Positions 45,916 through 56,797 of a stretch of DNA of 64,000 nt are shown here, piece by piece; the first letter of the stretch is position 1; the number at the start of each line of letters is the position of its first letter. This DNA comes from Xylogone sp. PMI_703 (taxonomy: Eukaryota > Ascomycota > Leotiomycetes), in the NCBI GenBank assembly GCA_021399445.1, contig JAJTUQ010000001.1, positions 3,658,001-3,722,000 of the forward strand. The letters run 5' to 3'. The notes beneath the pieces were generated by a model. That model saw nothing but the letters and a program-made list of their open reading frames with translations, did no database searches and was not told the DNA's origin. Made by a program: the position numbers and the translations under genes.

Positions 45916-46620
45916 TTATTCTAATCCAGAGCCTGGCCCGTAAATCCTTATACTTCTCCGGGGCTTAATCATTAACATATATGTCTCCATAGAATGCCAC
46001 AGTTTAAAATCCATAGCATCTACTCGCCGCTTGCTACACATATATTTATTTCCAACTTTCACAATCTGTAGATCTTGGAATAAATTGTCTAGAATATTCC
46101 GTCGGTACCACCTCTCTGAGTTAAGAGAATGGCTCTGTATGTCACTCTTGTACTTCTCAACTGCATAGCCGAGAGGAACTTGCTCCGTGGATTCAATTAT
46201 CCTCAGCCCTTCCAACATTTCATTTATTTCCGCCTTTTGGGAAACTAATTTTTGCCTCTCTTCTTGATCTCTTCTTTGATCTTCCTTCCCATATTCCTCC
46301 CAGCACTGTCCGCAGTAAGGGATTAGAGAATATCGGATGGTACCTCTTCGGTTCCATGATTGTTTAAGTTTCTGTGTCACGGTAGGTCTGGTTTTGCAGA
46401 CCTGGCAGATTGGTTCCCATAAAGCTTCTCGATACTCTGAGCATTCACAAGGGCTACCAAAGTCCCAATTGCTGTGATGCGATGAGTGAATGTGGACAGA
46501 CCTAGTAATAATATTGGGCTTCAATGATACCCCGCGCCTTGTAACAGCAGTATGATATTTCGTCGAGTGGAGGGAGAGAGTTAGGACTCTTAGTATTCTT
46601 GAAGTTGTAGGAAGGGTCAT
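45916..46620 (-). CDS. Small protein with paired CxxC motifs, function unknown
   Basis: Single exon of 234 residues from the ATG at 46620; the open frame extends further up but from a GTG. The basic, Ser/Thr-rich N-terminus (MTLPTTSRILRVLTLSLHS) could be a mitochondrial presequence. Cysteines occur as CEC (58, 60), CQVC (72-75) and CGQC (103-106), which could hold one zinc as a ribbon. A charged helical stretch follows (KEDQRRDQEERQKLVSQK). No named family recognised. Confidence 0.55.
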   Translation of the reverse strand: MTLPTTSRILRVLTLSLHSTKYHTAVTRRGVSLKPNIITRSVHIHSSHHSNWDFGSPCECSEYREALWEPICQVCKTRPTVTQKLKQSWNRRGTIRYSLIPYCGQCWEEYGKEDQRRDQEERQKLVSQKAEINEMLEGLRIIESTEQVPLGYAVEKYKSDIQSHSLNSERWYRRNILDNLFQDLQIVKVGNKYMCSKRRVDAMDFKLWHSMETYMLMIKPRRSIRIYGPGSGLE

Positions 46621-47807
46621 AATGAAACAAAGTGGGGATTTGCGGAATAATGGTCCTTTTATTCTTAGAGCGGAGAAAGCAGAGACAGCGACTGGATCTT
46701 TCGTCAGCGGTATTTTTGGTAAGTAATTCTGACAAAAGAGCCCACCCACAGAATCCTCCGTGAATAGTTCATATTATTCTTTTATCTCAGGTTATTTTCT
46801 CCATTCCAAGTGCTCCCAAAGCTATTTTCGGCCTCACTTAGTAGGACAGCATCCTACCACCTTGTGATCCCACTAAGTAGGAAAGAACAAGACAGATGCG
46901 TCACTCTTACATTATACTAAGATTCTATATCTTAATTCACTGTGTCGCCTTAGCGCACCCATATAAGTAATACTATCCGGGTAAGCATGGCTGATGCTAT
47001 ACGCTATACTGTTGTAAACAGTGTTGCTGCCTGGCCGCTTTCGATAGATACATGTTTAATGTTCTGTTCTAGTTGAAGCGTAATCAAGAGTATTCAAGTG
47101 TGGAATCCATCCTTCAACAGTAGCCATATTTTGCTTATCAGGACACAGATAGCCGGTATGGTAATCTCATTGCTATATTTCACAAAAAAAATTAATTCAT
47201 AACCATGATTTCGTATTTGAATAGCATTCGACCTTCCAACTAGAATATTTCGGGATTCATATCAAAATTACCGCGTGAACTTAACTCTAAAAGAGAGAAT
47301 AGTAGCTGACCTTTATGATGCAACTTTAAATAGCACTATAATAGCAAATACCAATTCTTATGATCTCATAGCTTTATCAGTTAGAAATCTACATGTGTAT
47401 GATGATATATTAGCCAATCACAGTGAACGGTTTGCTCGGCCCGGAATCGGCTTTGCATCTACATGGAGACGGCATTGTCCAATCAGAGCAAGAGCCAACC
47501 GCTCCGTTATCATCTTTTCTCTCCTTACCAACGGCGCCTTCCACATGTATGCGTAGTGCAACCTCATAGCGCTGTTCTCTGTAGCTTACTTCCTCGGCAC
47601 GTCTCTCCCAGGCAATGACACTTGGTTTACCAAACTCCACCGACTCCTCCGTTAGGATGATAGTAGTCTGTTAGAGGTCTAGTTTCAAGGAGCCATGTTG
47701 AATGGTTATATGCTCATTATGATATCTCTATATATTTTCAAACAAGTTCACAGCACACATGTAATTAATCCAAGCTAAACGATCTAACCTCAAACAGGCC
47801 ATTCAAA
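46621..47807. other. Intergenic divergent region
   Basis: About 1.2 kb between the Cys-rich protein gene and the PrpD-family gene. An open plus-strand frame at 47275-47556 starts with GTG and has no domain, so it was not called. 47410-47640 is GC-richer than its surroundings. Confidence 0.4.
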
Positions 47808-49304
47808 ATGGCATCGCCTTCAACACAAGTGATGGATCCTAATGGTCCAACAGGCAAACTCTGCTCTTGGATTGAGGCTCTGACACTCGAGGACATTCCT
47901 GAAGACGTGAAAACCAGAGCAAAGTATCTCATTCTTGATGGCATTGCCTGTGCATTAATTGGAGCCCATTTGCCATGGTCAGAGAAGGCAGTCAATGCAG
48001 TCTTACAAATGGAGGCTGCTGCGGATTGCGGAGTTATTGGCTGGGAAAAGGTATAGCTCCAAGATCAATATATTATCAAATAACTCACCTTAATATAGAA
48101 AATAGGTCCATTGGCGGCCGCTCTAATCAACAGTACTTTTATTCAAGGATTCGAGCTAGATGATGTCCACAGCGAAGCACCTCTCCATTCCAACTCGATC
48201 ATTCTACCAGCATTATTTGCAGCTGTGGATCACGCGAAGAAAGATAACCTGTCATTCAGTGGCTCACTCTTCCTTCTTTCATATATTATTGGGTTAGAAG
48301 TTGGCCCAAGAGCCGGAAACGGACTCTATGGCTCCCATATGCTAACAATGGGTTGGCATTCAGGTGCTGTCTTTGGCCCAACTGCTTCCTCCACAGCCGT
48401 CAGCAAACTCTTATCCTTACGAGCAAACCAGATAGAAGATGCGATTGGTATAGCTTGCACACAAGCCGGTGGACTCATGGCCGCACAGTACGAGAGTGAG
48501 GTAAAAAGGATGCAGCACGGTTTTGCAGCGCGAAATGGTCTTTTTGCTGCTCTAATGGCTAAAGAAGGATATATAGGCATCAAGAAGGTGTTCGAAAGAC
48601 CGTATGGAGGATTTCTCTCTACCTTTGGACGTGGTAGTGGGCATGATCCCAGATATCTCCCGGATGAGATTTGCAAAGAACTGGGCACGAAATGGGAGAC
48701 TTATAGTGTGCGAGTCAAACCATATGCCGCTATGGCTGGAACGCACGCCACGATAGACTGTATCCGAAAGCTACAAAATGAGCATCCAGAGAAGATGAGT
48801 CGTTATAGTGAAATTGCCAGCATCAGGTACGAGATGGGTACTGCAGCATTCCATCATGGCGGATGGGAAGCTCAACGACCCTTGACTTCCACCGGTGCAC
48901 AGATGAGCAACACATATATAGCTGCCATGCAAATTGTTGACGGACGGGTTCTCCTCACTCATTTTTCCCATGAAATACTTGATCGAGATGCAGTCTGGGA
49001 TTTAGTTGGGAAGAGCATTTGCGTGGAGAGTGATACACACAAAAAAACTTGGAGACAGGAAGCGACTGTTACCTTTAAGGATGGAACGGTCCTAACTGCT
49101 ACTGTAGAAGCTCCAGTAGGAGTTGACCCGCCCCTAAGTAATGAACAAGTCGTAGAGAAGTGGAGGACCACAGTGGATGGCATAATCGACGACGAGAGAA
49201 GGCAGAAGATTGAAGAGGCAGTCTTGAGGCTGGATACTTTGGAGGATATTGAGGAACTCAGCAAATTATTGCTTGGTGTTTCAAAAGGAGTATTAAGCGT
49301 GTGA
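47808..49304 (+). CDS. MmgE/PrpD-family protein (2-methylcitrate dehydratase / cis-aconitate decarboxylase-like)
   Basis: Acts on tricarboxylates such as 2-methylcitrate or cis-aconitate, by dehydration or decarboxylation. Exons: 47808-48050 and 48099-49304, giving 482 residues, the usual length. The intron joins GVIGWEK to KIGPLAAALINS. Family signs: LILDGIACALIGA near the start, NSTFIQGFELDDVHSEAPLH (acidic active-site region), SHMLTMGWHSGAVFGPTASS, and KPYAAMAGTHATIDCIRK with active-site basic residues. No mitochondrial signal is seen, unlike primary-metabolism PrpD. Stop codon 95 bp from the 3' end of a convergent Zn2Cys6 regulator gene. Together with the hydratase and lyase at 56.8-61.6 kb it may form one pathway (inference). 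Confidence 0.9.
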
Positions 49305-49399
49305 TAATAGTTTATTTAGAATTTCATCAGCCCCAGTAATAGTTTTTGGAAGTATAAGCTCCTAGTATAAATTTATCGCCAACCAATCATATTTATCCC

Positions 49400-51860
49400 T
49401 CAGAGCTGGGGCATGTTTTGATAAGGATTCTCATCAATAGGAAGGATTGGCGGATATCCAAAATCCCACATCCAATCAGCAGCTTCCAGACCCTGATTCA
49501 TATTATCAAAGCTTCCGAATTCGTTGCCAAACATTATCTCCTCGTTAGCAGTCCTACCGTTCAGGGGATTGGCACTCTGCATATAAACCCAAGGGTTTTG
49601 CTCCGTAACGCTATCGGCACCGTCTAGTTGCATTTCTTAATTTATGTTAGCGAATGCAATGATAAATGGAGTTCGAGCGGAGTTATTATTCATCATACCT
49701 ATGCTACCCCTATTCTCAGGCACATACGATGGAAGCTCATTCGTGCCTTTATCTCTAATTACTGCGGTACTGTCCTGTATGTTCCGCTGTCCGCCAAACT
49801 CCTCCCTCCACATCCATAATGAATCGTGTAATAAACTTGCACTGCGCCTCGACTTCATATGGATCACTGGTTCACGTTCCTCCCTAGAATTTAGAGTGTG
49901 ATGTAATCCCCAGAGCTGTGAAATGATCTTGCTGCCCCTTCCTCTAAGATCGTTATCCTCAACCGATGATTTTCTCAACATTGTGACGACGCTATTGAAT
50001 GCTTTCTTTCCTTCAGTTACGTCGATAAAGTGAGAGTATTTTGAGTTTATTATCTTCATTAGCATCATCCCAGTTGTAGTCAACAAATGTGCGTAGCTGT
50101 CTGGGACATAGAGTAAGAAATTAAAACTTGCGTCCGCTTTGGACATGGCTCGGACTAGATCCATTGCTGTGGCGTAAGCTTTGAGCAGACCTTCTCTACG
50201 AATTGGTTGATCCAAAGGCATGAAGAAGTAGTATATGCGAAGATGCAAAAGGGCTCCTAAGAGCAGTATTTTATGGATGTCTGCGACTTTGTTTTAACTG
50301 TCTAGTAGCACTTAGGTTTATGGTGGTGGGTTTACCTTTCTTACCGAAACAGATTTCCGTTTCCAACACAGTAAAGTCTCTCTCCAGAATGGACATGAGT
50401 ACATTGCTCTCGCTGTCAGAAGGATAACCATTGGGAGATCGGCTATTCTCAGACATTGTTTTATGTACTCGATCTAGAAACTTTTGAATCATCAAAATAT
50501 GACGCATATCATCAGGTAGTGTGTACTTGTTGCCCAAAGCACACGCCCGCTCGATAGCCCAATCATCGTAAGGAAACAACGACTGCTGACCTGCTGTTGA
50601 TGTGATGCTTTTGGTCCAACTTAGAAAACCTAATCTGTATGCATAATATAAATGAGTACTCACGCCTGTGCAACTATAAAACATCCCGCCCATACTTTCA
50701 TAGTCTCCTGAAATTCTTCAAGCGCAAAGTGGGTTTTCACTCTTCGATAGTCTTGGACAGTTTCCGGTCGGTGCAGTCCTAACTGCATTGCCGCTGTTTT
50801 CGCTACGGATACATGTAGGAAAGACTGGTCCGTGGACATCGAATTCGTTGGAAACGACCAAAACGCAAGTAACAGCAATGCTTGAACAGTATACCGGGAA
50901 TGTGGCAGTACAGAGATTGTACTCCAGGACAGCTTAGTCACAGAGGGATTTAAAGCTGCTAATAGTGAAAGATCATCCGCATATCGGCGTGATGCGATAC
51001 TGATAATGCACCAGAAGAGGAGAGGTGAACGAGAGTAGTATTGGTCAGGGCTTAGGGTTGGATCAAGGATCTCAAAGAAGTGGTGATAGTGCTCAAAGTA
51101 GCTACTATATGTTAGCTAATCATTTTATAATCCAAAGGCGCATGAACAAACTCTTTGAACATGTGACTAATCCGCTCTCCAGGCAGCTCTATTGTCTCCA
51201 GACTTCGAGACTGACTAGGCCCAAGGGGCTGGTAGTTGGCAGGCGTGTGATGGCTACTAGCAGATACTGATGGGGGACTTAAACTAGTAGGCATACTGCC
51301 CTCCTTGTTTGAAGCATATGCTGAAACTTCTCTTGGATCTGTTGGTACGTTATTAGACGAATCGCGCCCACTCTCAGATTCATTGCGCAAAGAACCCACG
51401 ACGGAGTTCAACCGGTCTACTTGTTCAGCTAGCTCATTAATTTTGCTAGTACTGTTAGAAAGGGTAGCTTCAAGGTCTCTAGATCCTTAGACTTATTTCA
51501 CTTACAGCCTTTTATTCACTCTTTTAAACGCTAGATCTACCTGGCAGTCGAGCCGCAGTCGCCGACAACGACTACAAGATTGTGATCTAGCATCATTTGA
51601 TCTATCACATCTCAACTATATCGCATGTTAGAATTTCCAATATTTGAATATTGTTAGAGTATACTTCGTCTCTCAATGCCTACCTTTGCCTGACGACACT
51701 CACTACAAGCAACACGTTTCCGGTGAGGCCCATCAGAAACTAGGGCCCCGTCTTGAGACGTAGGTGGTTGCAATCCAGCCTGTATAATTGCTTCGGCAGG
51801 TGCCGGGGGAAGGGGAGCAAGGGGACGCCGAGAGGTATTCTGCGAGTCCATATTGGCCAT
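49400..51860 (-). CDS. Zn2Cys6 fungal transcription factor, probable local pathway regulator
   Basis: Nuclear regulator of about 713 residues. Exons on the minus strand: 51860-51684, 51615-51506, 51451-51152 (start may be 51445), 51101-50664, 50634-50336 (start may be 50619), 50280-49699 and 49635-49400. Zinc cluster CSECRQAK then LRCDRSNDARSQSC and CRRLRLDC (cysteines 52, 55, 62, 73, 76, 83). A short coiled coil follows (KINELAEQVDRLN), then the fungal TF domain with FEHYHHFFEILDP and LLLLAFWSFP. The C-terminus is acidic and aromatic (AADWMWDFGYPPILPIDEN), as in activation domains. Paralogue of the gene at 1-1885. Convergent with the PrpD-like gene. Confidence 0.84.
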
Positions 51861-52195
51861 TCAAATCATAGATGAGTCCCTTTATTTTCCGTTTGCGCCA
51901 GAATTGAGGTAATCATGACGCGTGTTCACTCGGTGTCAGCTTTCTCTTGTATAACCTCATGGAAACAACATTATTGAAAAAAATACAAAAACTTTCAGGT
52001 GAGCTTCATAGTATTCCAGTGTGGACTCCTAAGAAGGAGTTGCGGGGGTCAGCGACGGCTGTGGATGGCGATGCATGAGAATAATGGCACAGCTAGGCGG
52101 TCAGGTACAGCAGAATCCCAATTGGCCGAAACCTTAGGATGAGGCTCTTCGTGTATGTATTCTTGCTCCAATATATTATTGTATTAATTTTCGAA
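51861..52195. other. Intergenic
   Basis: Promoter of the regulator and 3' side of the protease-like gene; nothing further seen. Confidence 0.45.
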
Positions 52196-53626
52196 CTATA
52201 AGTACGTCCTAAAAATAAAGCATATACTAGCCATCATAAACAATACCAGACCCATGCCTCCCTGTATTCGAAGAACGCCATTATTTTTCTCCGAAGTGTG
52301 AGTTGGCAAGGCTACACTTAATGTACTCGATACGGAAGATGTTGTCAGATCTTCAGGACTTCCCACCGCCCATCCAAGGTATCCCGTTGTATTTGAATGC
52401 TCAACACAAACCACATTATCAGAACCAATAAGCAATGGCTGCGTGTTATTCGCAAGTCCTATACTTAATGTCCTTTCCTGATAATCTGCAAACAGGAGGA
52501 CTTGGCTCAGGAACGGGATTCCTAGTATAGGTGATTGATCGTCATCTGTGACTGGGCGTATAGAAATTAGTGACGATGGAATTGTAATATTCAGGCCGTT
52601 GCTGAGCTTTATACCGACGTCTGAAGAGCTGGAATCGGAACTGAGTTGATTGTATAATGCTGAAGGTAAGACAAGGGAGGGTTCAGAAGGCTCTACACAT
52701 GCCCCAAATTCATTAGATGAAATAACAGTGGGCCCAGAAGAAACCCTTGCAACTTTTATCTCCCATAGACAATGCCGAGGTAGTTGCCATGCTCCAATAG
52801 GGTAGGTTTGGTTGGCAAAACCTCCCAACAAACGACTGGCAGAGTATCCACCAAAGACTATAGACCCATTCCGAGCAATATTAGGGTCGGAAGAAGGAAT
52901 TCCATACCATAGGCCAACTGATCGAGATGCAATATATCCTCCGCTGTAGAGCGTGTTTAGAAGAGTGGAATTTAGGCCCAGGCCTAAGACTTGGTCTTCA
53001 TGGCGCGAGACGAAGCCAAATACTTGCGGTGCCATACTATAGTATGAGTTCGAAGTAATGGACCCTACTCCAGGGGGGCTCTGCAGAGATATGTACGGGG
53101 TAACAAGTCTTGACCCAAGCAGACCATATCTGGCCGAGGCTGATCGAAGGGAGCTCGCCACGGACAGGTCTTCGGGAGAGCCAGTAAAGTTTGGAGAATC
53201 ACTGGTGAAGAGTGGAGGCAAGGTGAAATTGTAGTAGTCATGGCAAATCATCTCTGGGCCGTAGGTATAGTTGGGGAAGTAAGAACCACCTGCGTATGTA
53301 TAGGTTGGAGGGCATGGTTCATCACGTGAGCCGGCTGAAGAAGTCGAGATATAGGTGTTATTGTGCAGAGTTGAAAGAACGGGGAGAACAGGATATGAGA
53401 TTTCCCCTAACCAGAGAGGAAACCCAAGCAGAGCTGTGAGCGACTGATTCGAAGCCCAAATATTAGGCATGAGCCCAATGCGAAGGACATCGGGAATATC
53501 TATGAAGTCGCCTGAGCAGTGACCCGATAACCATCCCCTCGAGGACCGTGGAAGTGAAAACACCAGCACAGTGACAACACTTATGAAGTGTCTATTAAAA
53601 GATTGCGATGCCATGATCGTCGGCAT
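52196..53626 (-). CDS. Aspartyl-protease-like (A1-fold) protein, catalytic motifs not seen, membrane-anchored
   Basis: Single exon of 476 residues. N-terminal signal-like segment (ISVVTVLVFSLP), many N-glycosylation sequons, and a C-terminal TM helix (GMGLVLFMMASICFIF). The pepsin fold is suggested by VFGFVSRHEDQVLGLGLNST, NGSIVFGGYSASRLLGG, SPSLVLPSALYNQL and SPILGIPFLSQVLLFADY. I see neither of the two DTG/DSG catalytic triads in their expected places; EPSEPSLVLPS stands where the second would be. Probably a non-proteolytic cell-surface member of the family. The start at 53626 is the first ATG, with a second ATG four codons later. Confidence 0.72.
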   Translation of the reverse strand: MPTIMASQSFNRHFISVVTVLVFSLPRSSRGWLSGHCSGDFIDIPDVLRIGLMPNIWASNQSLTALLGFPLWLGEISYPVLPVLSTLHNNTYISTSSAGSRDEPCPPTYTYAGGSYFPNYTYGPEMICHDYYNFTLPPLFTSDSPNFTGSPEDLSVASSLRSASARYGLLGSRLVTPYISLQSPPGVGSITSNSYYSMAPQVFGFVSRHEDQVLGLGLNSTLLNTLYSGGYIASRSVGLWYGIPSSDPNIARNGSIVFGGYSASRLLGGFANQTYPIGAWQLPRHCLWEIKVARVSSGPTVISSNEFGACVEPSEPSLVLPSALYNQLSSDSSSSDVGIKLSNGLNITIPSSLISIRPVTDDDQSPILGIPFLSQVLLFADYQERTLSIGLANNTQPLLIGSDNVVCVEHSNTTGYLGWAVGSPEDLTTSSVSSTLSVALPTHTSEKNNGVLRIQGGMGLVLFMMASICFIFRTYL

Positions 53627-55457
53627 TATTGAGAAGATCGAAAATCATGGGGAAGCTGGCAAAGATGGAATTAGGATTAAATAGGTCGGGCGCCACATTA
53701 ATTATCGTGGGATTGTACGGCGCAGCACCAGTTGCCGCCTAAATTATCTATATTATCAAAGAACATTGAGTGCAGTATCTTCAAGTAAAAATGCTTTATT
53801 CAAAATGACCAAAACTATCAAGATCGATATCAAGTTTCCTTTTCCAAATCAAATAAACTTAAAACATTAAAACCTAGTAATAAATAAGGTTCGTTCACTT
53901 TGGTATGAACTTTTATAACACTACACAGTGAACTAGAATTTGAGCTTTAATTATACTAATATCCTCTGACCGCGAGGAAACGAGTGAAAATAAAAGCCAA
54001 TTAAGCGAGCTGACAAGTCGGTGTTTGATACGTGTAATCGGCGCGGATAGTAAGCCTTGTAGCTCAGGCCCTACAAGGCTTAGCTTACAGGGCTTGGGGC
54101 CGTAGAGCGTTAGTACGGGATATAACTACAGTATAAGTATCTATAACTATTGTACAACTGAATCTGATTATAGGTTGTTTAAGCGCTCATTAATACTATT
54201 CATTGTAGTGTATTCTTATCAGTGTATTTGGTGATAATTGTGTTGGATCGGCCCTCACCAAACGAGTGCTGAGTTTACTATTATACAGTTGTAGTGGCGC
54301 ACCCCATATAGTCAGATAGAAAGTGGTTGTTGAACCTCACTAGTTCCTAGTTCAAGTACATATGGCGCTTTGATAAACCATTCATCAATGAAGCCATACG
54401 ATGTAATATCCTATCAAAGCACCGGGTCTCTAGAAATAAAGGCCGGTTAGGCGATCCGATGATTCCGCGGGAGAGACCAGTGTGTAACACAACCTTAAGC
54501 TTCTTAGCGGGTGGCGTCGCGGGTGGCTGATGAGCAAATCCACAGGATCAAGTACATCCACCTTCAAATCAACATGTCAAAACGAAATCTTCTGATTACT
54601 ACCCAGTTGGCTCTTTATACTACCTTAACTCGTTCTATTTTATCCAATTGGTGCCGTAAAATTTGCCGTTGACTCAGTATATCTGCTGCTGGTCACATAT
54701 AGGTACTGCGCGATACACTGCAACAGGAAAGTAAGGTAAAATACCAACACAAGGAGACAAGAGGGGTTTCGGCAGATAAAGCTACTACACAAAGTAACTT
54801 CGGTATAATCTCCCCACGAGCTGAAGATTCATAAAATCAGACGGTCTCCAGGTGAAGCTTAACGGTGCTAAGATGCATTTGCCAAGCAGTGATGTGCCGA
54901 ACAATTGTCGGTGGAAGAGGGGGTTCAACCAACACCTGACGTCAAAGAGTCTTGGCCCTGAGAGCTTTTCAGGGAATATTGAGAGTTTATCATTTTTCAT
55001 CGGCAATAACTACCGGAAAGTACGGCAGAGGCCAACTTGTGCTGGGGTTGAGGGTGCTTACCGATGCTTTATTGGATGATGCTTGACTGCAGAAGTGGAG
55101 GTCGTTGTCTACAGCTTGGCGGTCGGAGCATAACAATCCGTCAAAGTTGAGAAAAAAATATGTCGTATGGTCTATCTCGACTCAATGCAGGGAGCTGATA
55201 TTAACCGGTGCGGAGAGGCTGGAGAATGCGGGGGAAGCTGGGGAAGGAGTATTATCCTAGAAGCTGAGTGTGATAGGAAATATATATATATAATGTACAG
55301 CTCTGATGGTTACACGGGGAGATCATCACAATATCACAACAGCTTGGGAGCTTGGGAGCTTGCCAAAATATCCCATTTTTTACCAAATTAAAGGCAAAAA
55401 TTAGTCAATTAGGTACCCCCCCTCTCGTTGTTGTCTTGGGACGCAGCATCCTCTACA
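53627..55457. other. Long intergenic region
   Basis: About 1.8 kb without a supported gene. It contains the hairpin at 54051-54082. GC-richer patches near 54000-54110 and 54840-55050 could be relics. Confidence 0.4.
54051..54082. repeat. Hairpin with 12-bp perfect arms
   Basis: TAAGCCTTGTAG (54051-54062) and CTACAAGGCTTA (54071-54082) are perfect reverse complements with an 8-nt loop. Confidence 0.65.
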
Positions 55458-56513
55458 ATGGCCATACACTCCTGTCTAAAAAAGGGGGCGGTGCTGGCAT
55501 TGACTGCCATGGCAGCACAAGCCATTGCAGCACCTGCCACAGTCCAAAACCGTCAAACTTCACTTCCTACCCCTAGGCAAATTTCTTATTTCGGCGAACG
55601 AGCCGCCTGGTCTGCGGATGGAAAGAAGCTTGCATTCATGGATAAGTCGTTCGGGGATGCCTTCCAGATGGACATGGATACAATGCACGTCACGCTGTTG
55701 ACACATTACCCCAACGCAGGCTATCTACGAGCGCAGTATCTTAACAATGGCGATTTGTTCCTTATTGGAGCACGTACTTGGGAAGGCGAAGACAAGACCC
55801 GTGATGCTCTGCAAGAGATGTGGGTGGTAAAGAACGGCTCTTCAGAACCTGTAGCGCTGAATCGCAAAATCTGGGAGGGAGTTGCCATCTCTCGTAAGCC
55901 TGGTAGCACCAAGATTGCCTGGGCTAACAATCACGACAATTACCCCTGCTTCCTACAGGAAAATGAGACTGCCATCTATACCGGAGATGTCGTCAATGAT
56001 GCTAGTGGAAATGCAACTCTTGTCAACATCACAGAAGTCTTACGAGCCAAGGCGCCAGATTGCACATTAGAGCCCCAGGACTTTTTTGATAATGATAATC
56101 AACTGACCTACACTTGCTACAATGCTACTGAGACTCCTCAGATCGGCAGTGTCCGCGGTATTAATCTCCAGACTAAGGAGGTGACTCTCTATCGCTTTGT
56201 CGCCAGACAATACAGTGAAGTTGAAGGAATCATGCCTGACGGCAAGTACACCATGGTCGAGAGTGGGAAAGATCAGCCCGTGCAGAATGGTGATGACAAC
56301 ATTGATATCTGGAGGTTGCGCTTAGAGCCCAACAGCCAGGACTTTGTCCGTTTGACCGATTTTGGTGACCATCCAGTCAGTGGCGCAAATAAGGCTAGTA
56401 ACCCAGTCGTCAGTCCTGATGGAAAGACAATGGCATTCCAAGGTGGTCACAGTGGAGATGCAGCCGGTGTTGGTTATGGTATCTTCCTTCTAGACTTACC
56501 ACCGGAGGTTTAA
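55458..56513 (+). CDS. Secreted TolB/PD40-like beta-propeller protein
   Basis: Single exon of 351 residues from the ATG at 55458; the TTG at 55428 is not used. A signal peptide is likely (AVLALTAMAAQAIAAPA). The body shows WSADGKKLAFMDKSFGDAFQ and NPVVSPDGKTMAFQGGHSG, typical WD40-like/PD40 strands seen in TolB and dipeptidyl-peptidase propellers. LYRFVARQYSEVEGIMPDGKY is another blade. There is no hydrolase domain after the propeller, so it is probably not a full peptidase. Glycosylation sequons (NGS, NET, NAT, NIT) support secretion. Function unknown. Confidence 0.82.
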   Translation: MAIHSCLKKGAVLALTAMAAQAIAAPATVQNRQTSLPTPRQISYFGERAAWSADGKKLAFMDKSFGDAFQMDMDTMHVTLLTHYPNAGYLRAQYLNNGDLFLIGARTWEGEDKTRDALQEMWVVKNGSSEPVALNRKIWEGVAISRKPGSTKIAWANNHDNYPCFLQENETAIYTGDVVNDASGNATLVNITEVLRAKAPDCTLEPQDFFDNDNQLTYTCYNATETPQIGSVRGINLQTKEVTLYRFVARQYSEVEGIMPDGKYTMVESGKDQPVQNGDDNIDIWRLRLEPNSQDFVRLTDFGDHPVSGANKASNPVVSPDGKTMAFQGGHSGDAAGVGYGIFLLDLPPEV

Positions 56514-56797
56514 ATAATCCTCAGTACAGTATGGTAGTTCGTGGGAATGCGGAATTTACGCTCAAGATCAGGGCACCATACTGGTGCCGGTAATGACTTA
56601 TGCGACTGTAGATAGTGACAATATGAATATATGTGAAGTTTAAGCAAAGATAAGCTCTTATAATTAGATTTGCCTAATCATGCCTAGAGAGTGAGAGCAA
56701 CCACAGATACCTACAGTATCTAGTGATAGAGTATCCGATTTAGAATAACAAATTACCATAATCAATTTTTACAGTATTGGCCCCGTTGGCAAAGTAT

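Noticed and set aside
47275..47556. 93-codon plus-strand frame upstream of the PrpD-like gene
   Set aside because: Begins with GTG, AT-rich composition shift within it and no recognisable family.
48099..49304. Firm naming of the PrpD-family gene as itaconate-forming cis-aconitate decarboxylase
   Set aside because: The family is right, but the residues that separate decarboxylase from dehydratase cannot be judged by eye, and no mitochondrial carrier gene typical of itaconate clusters is present.
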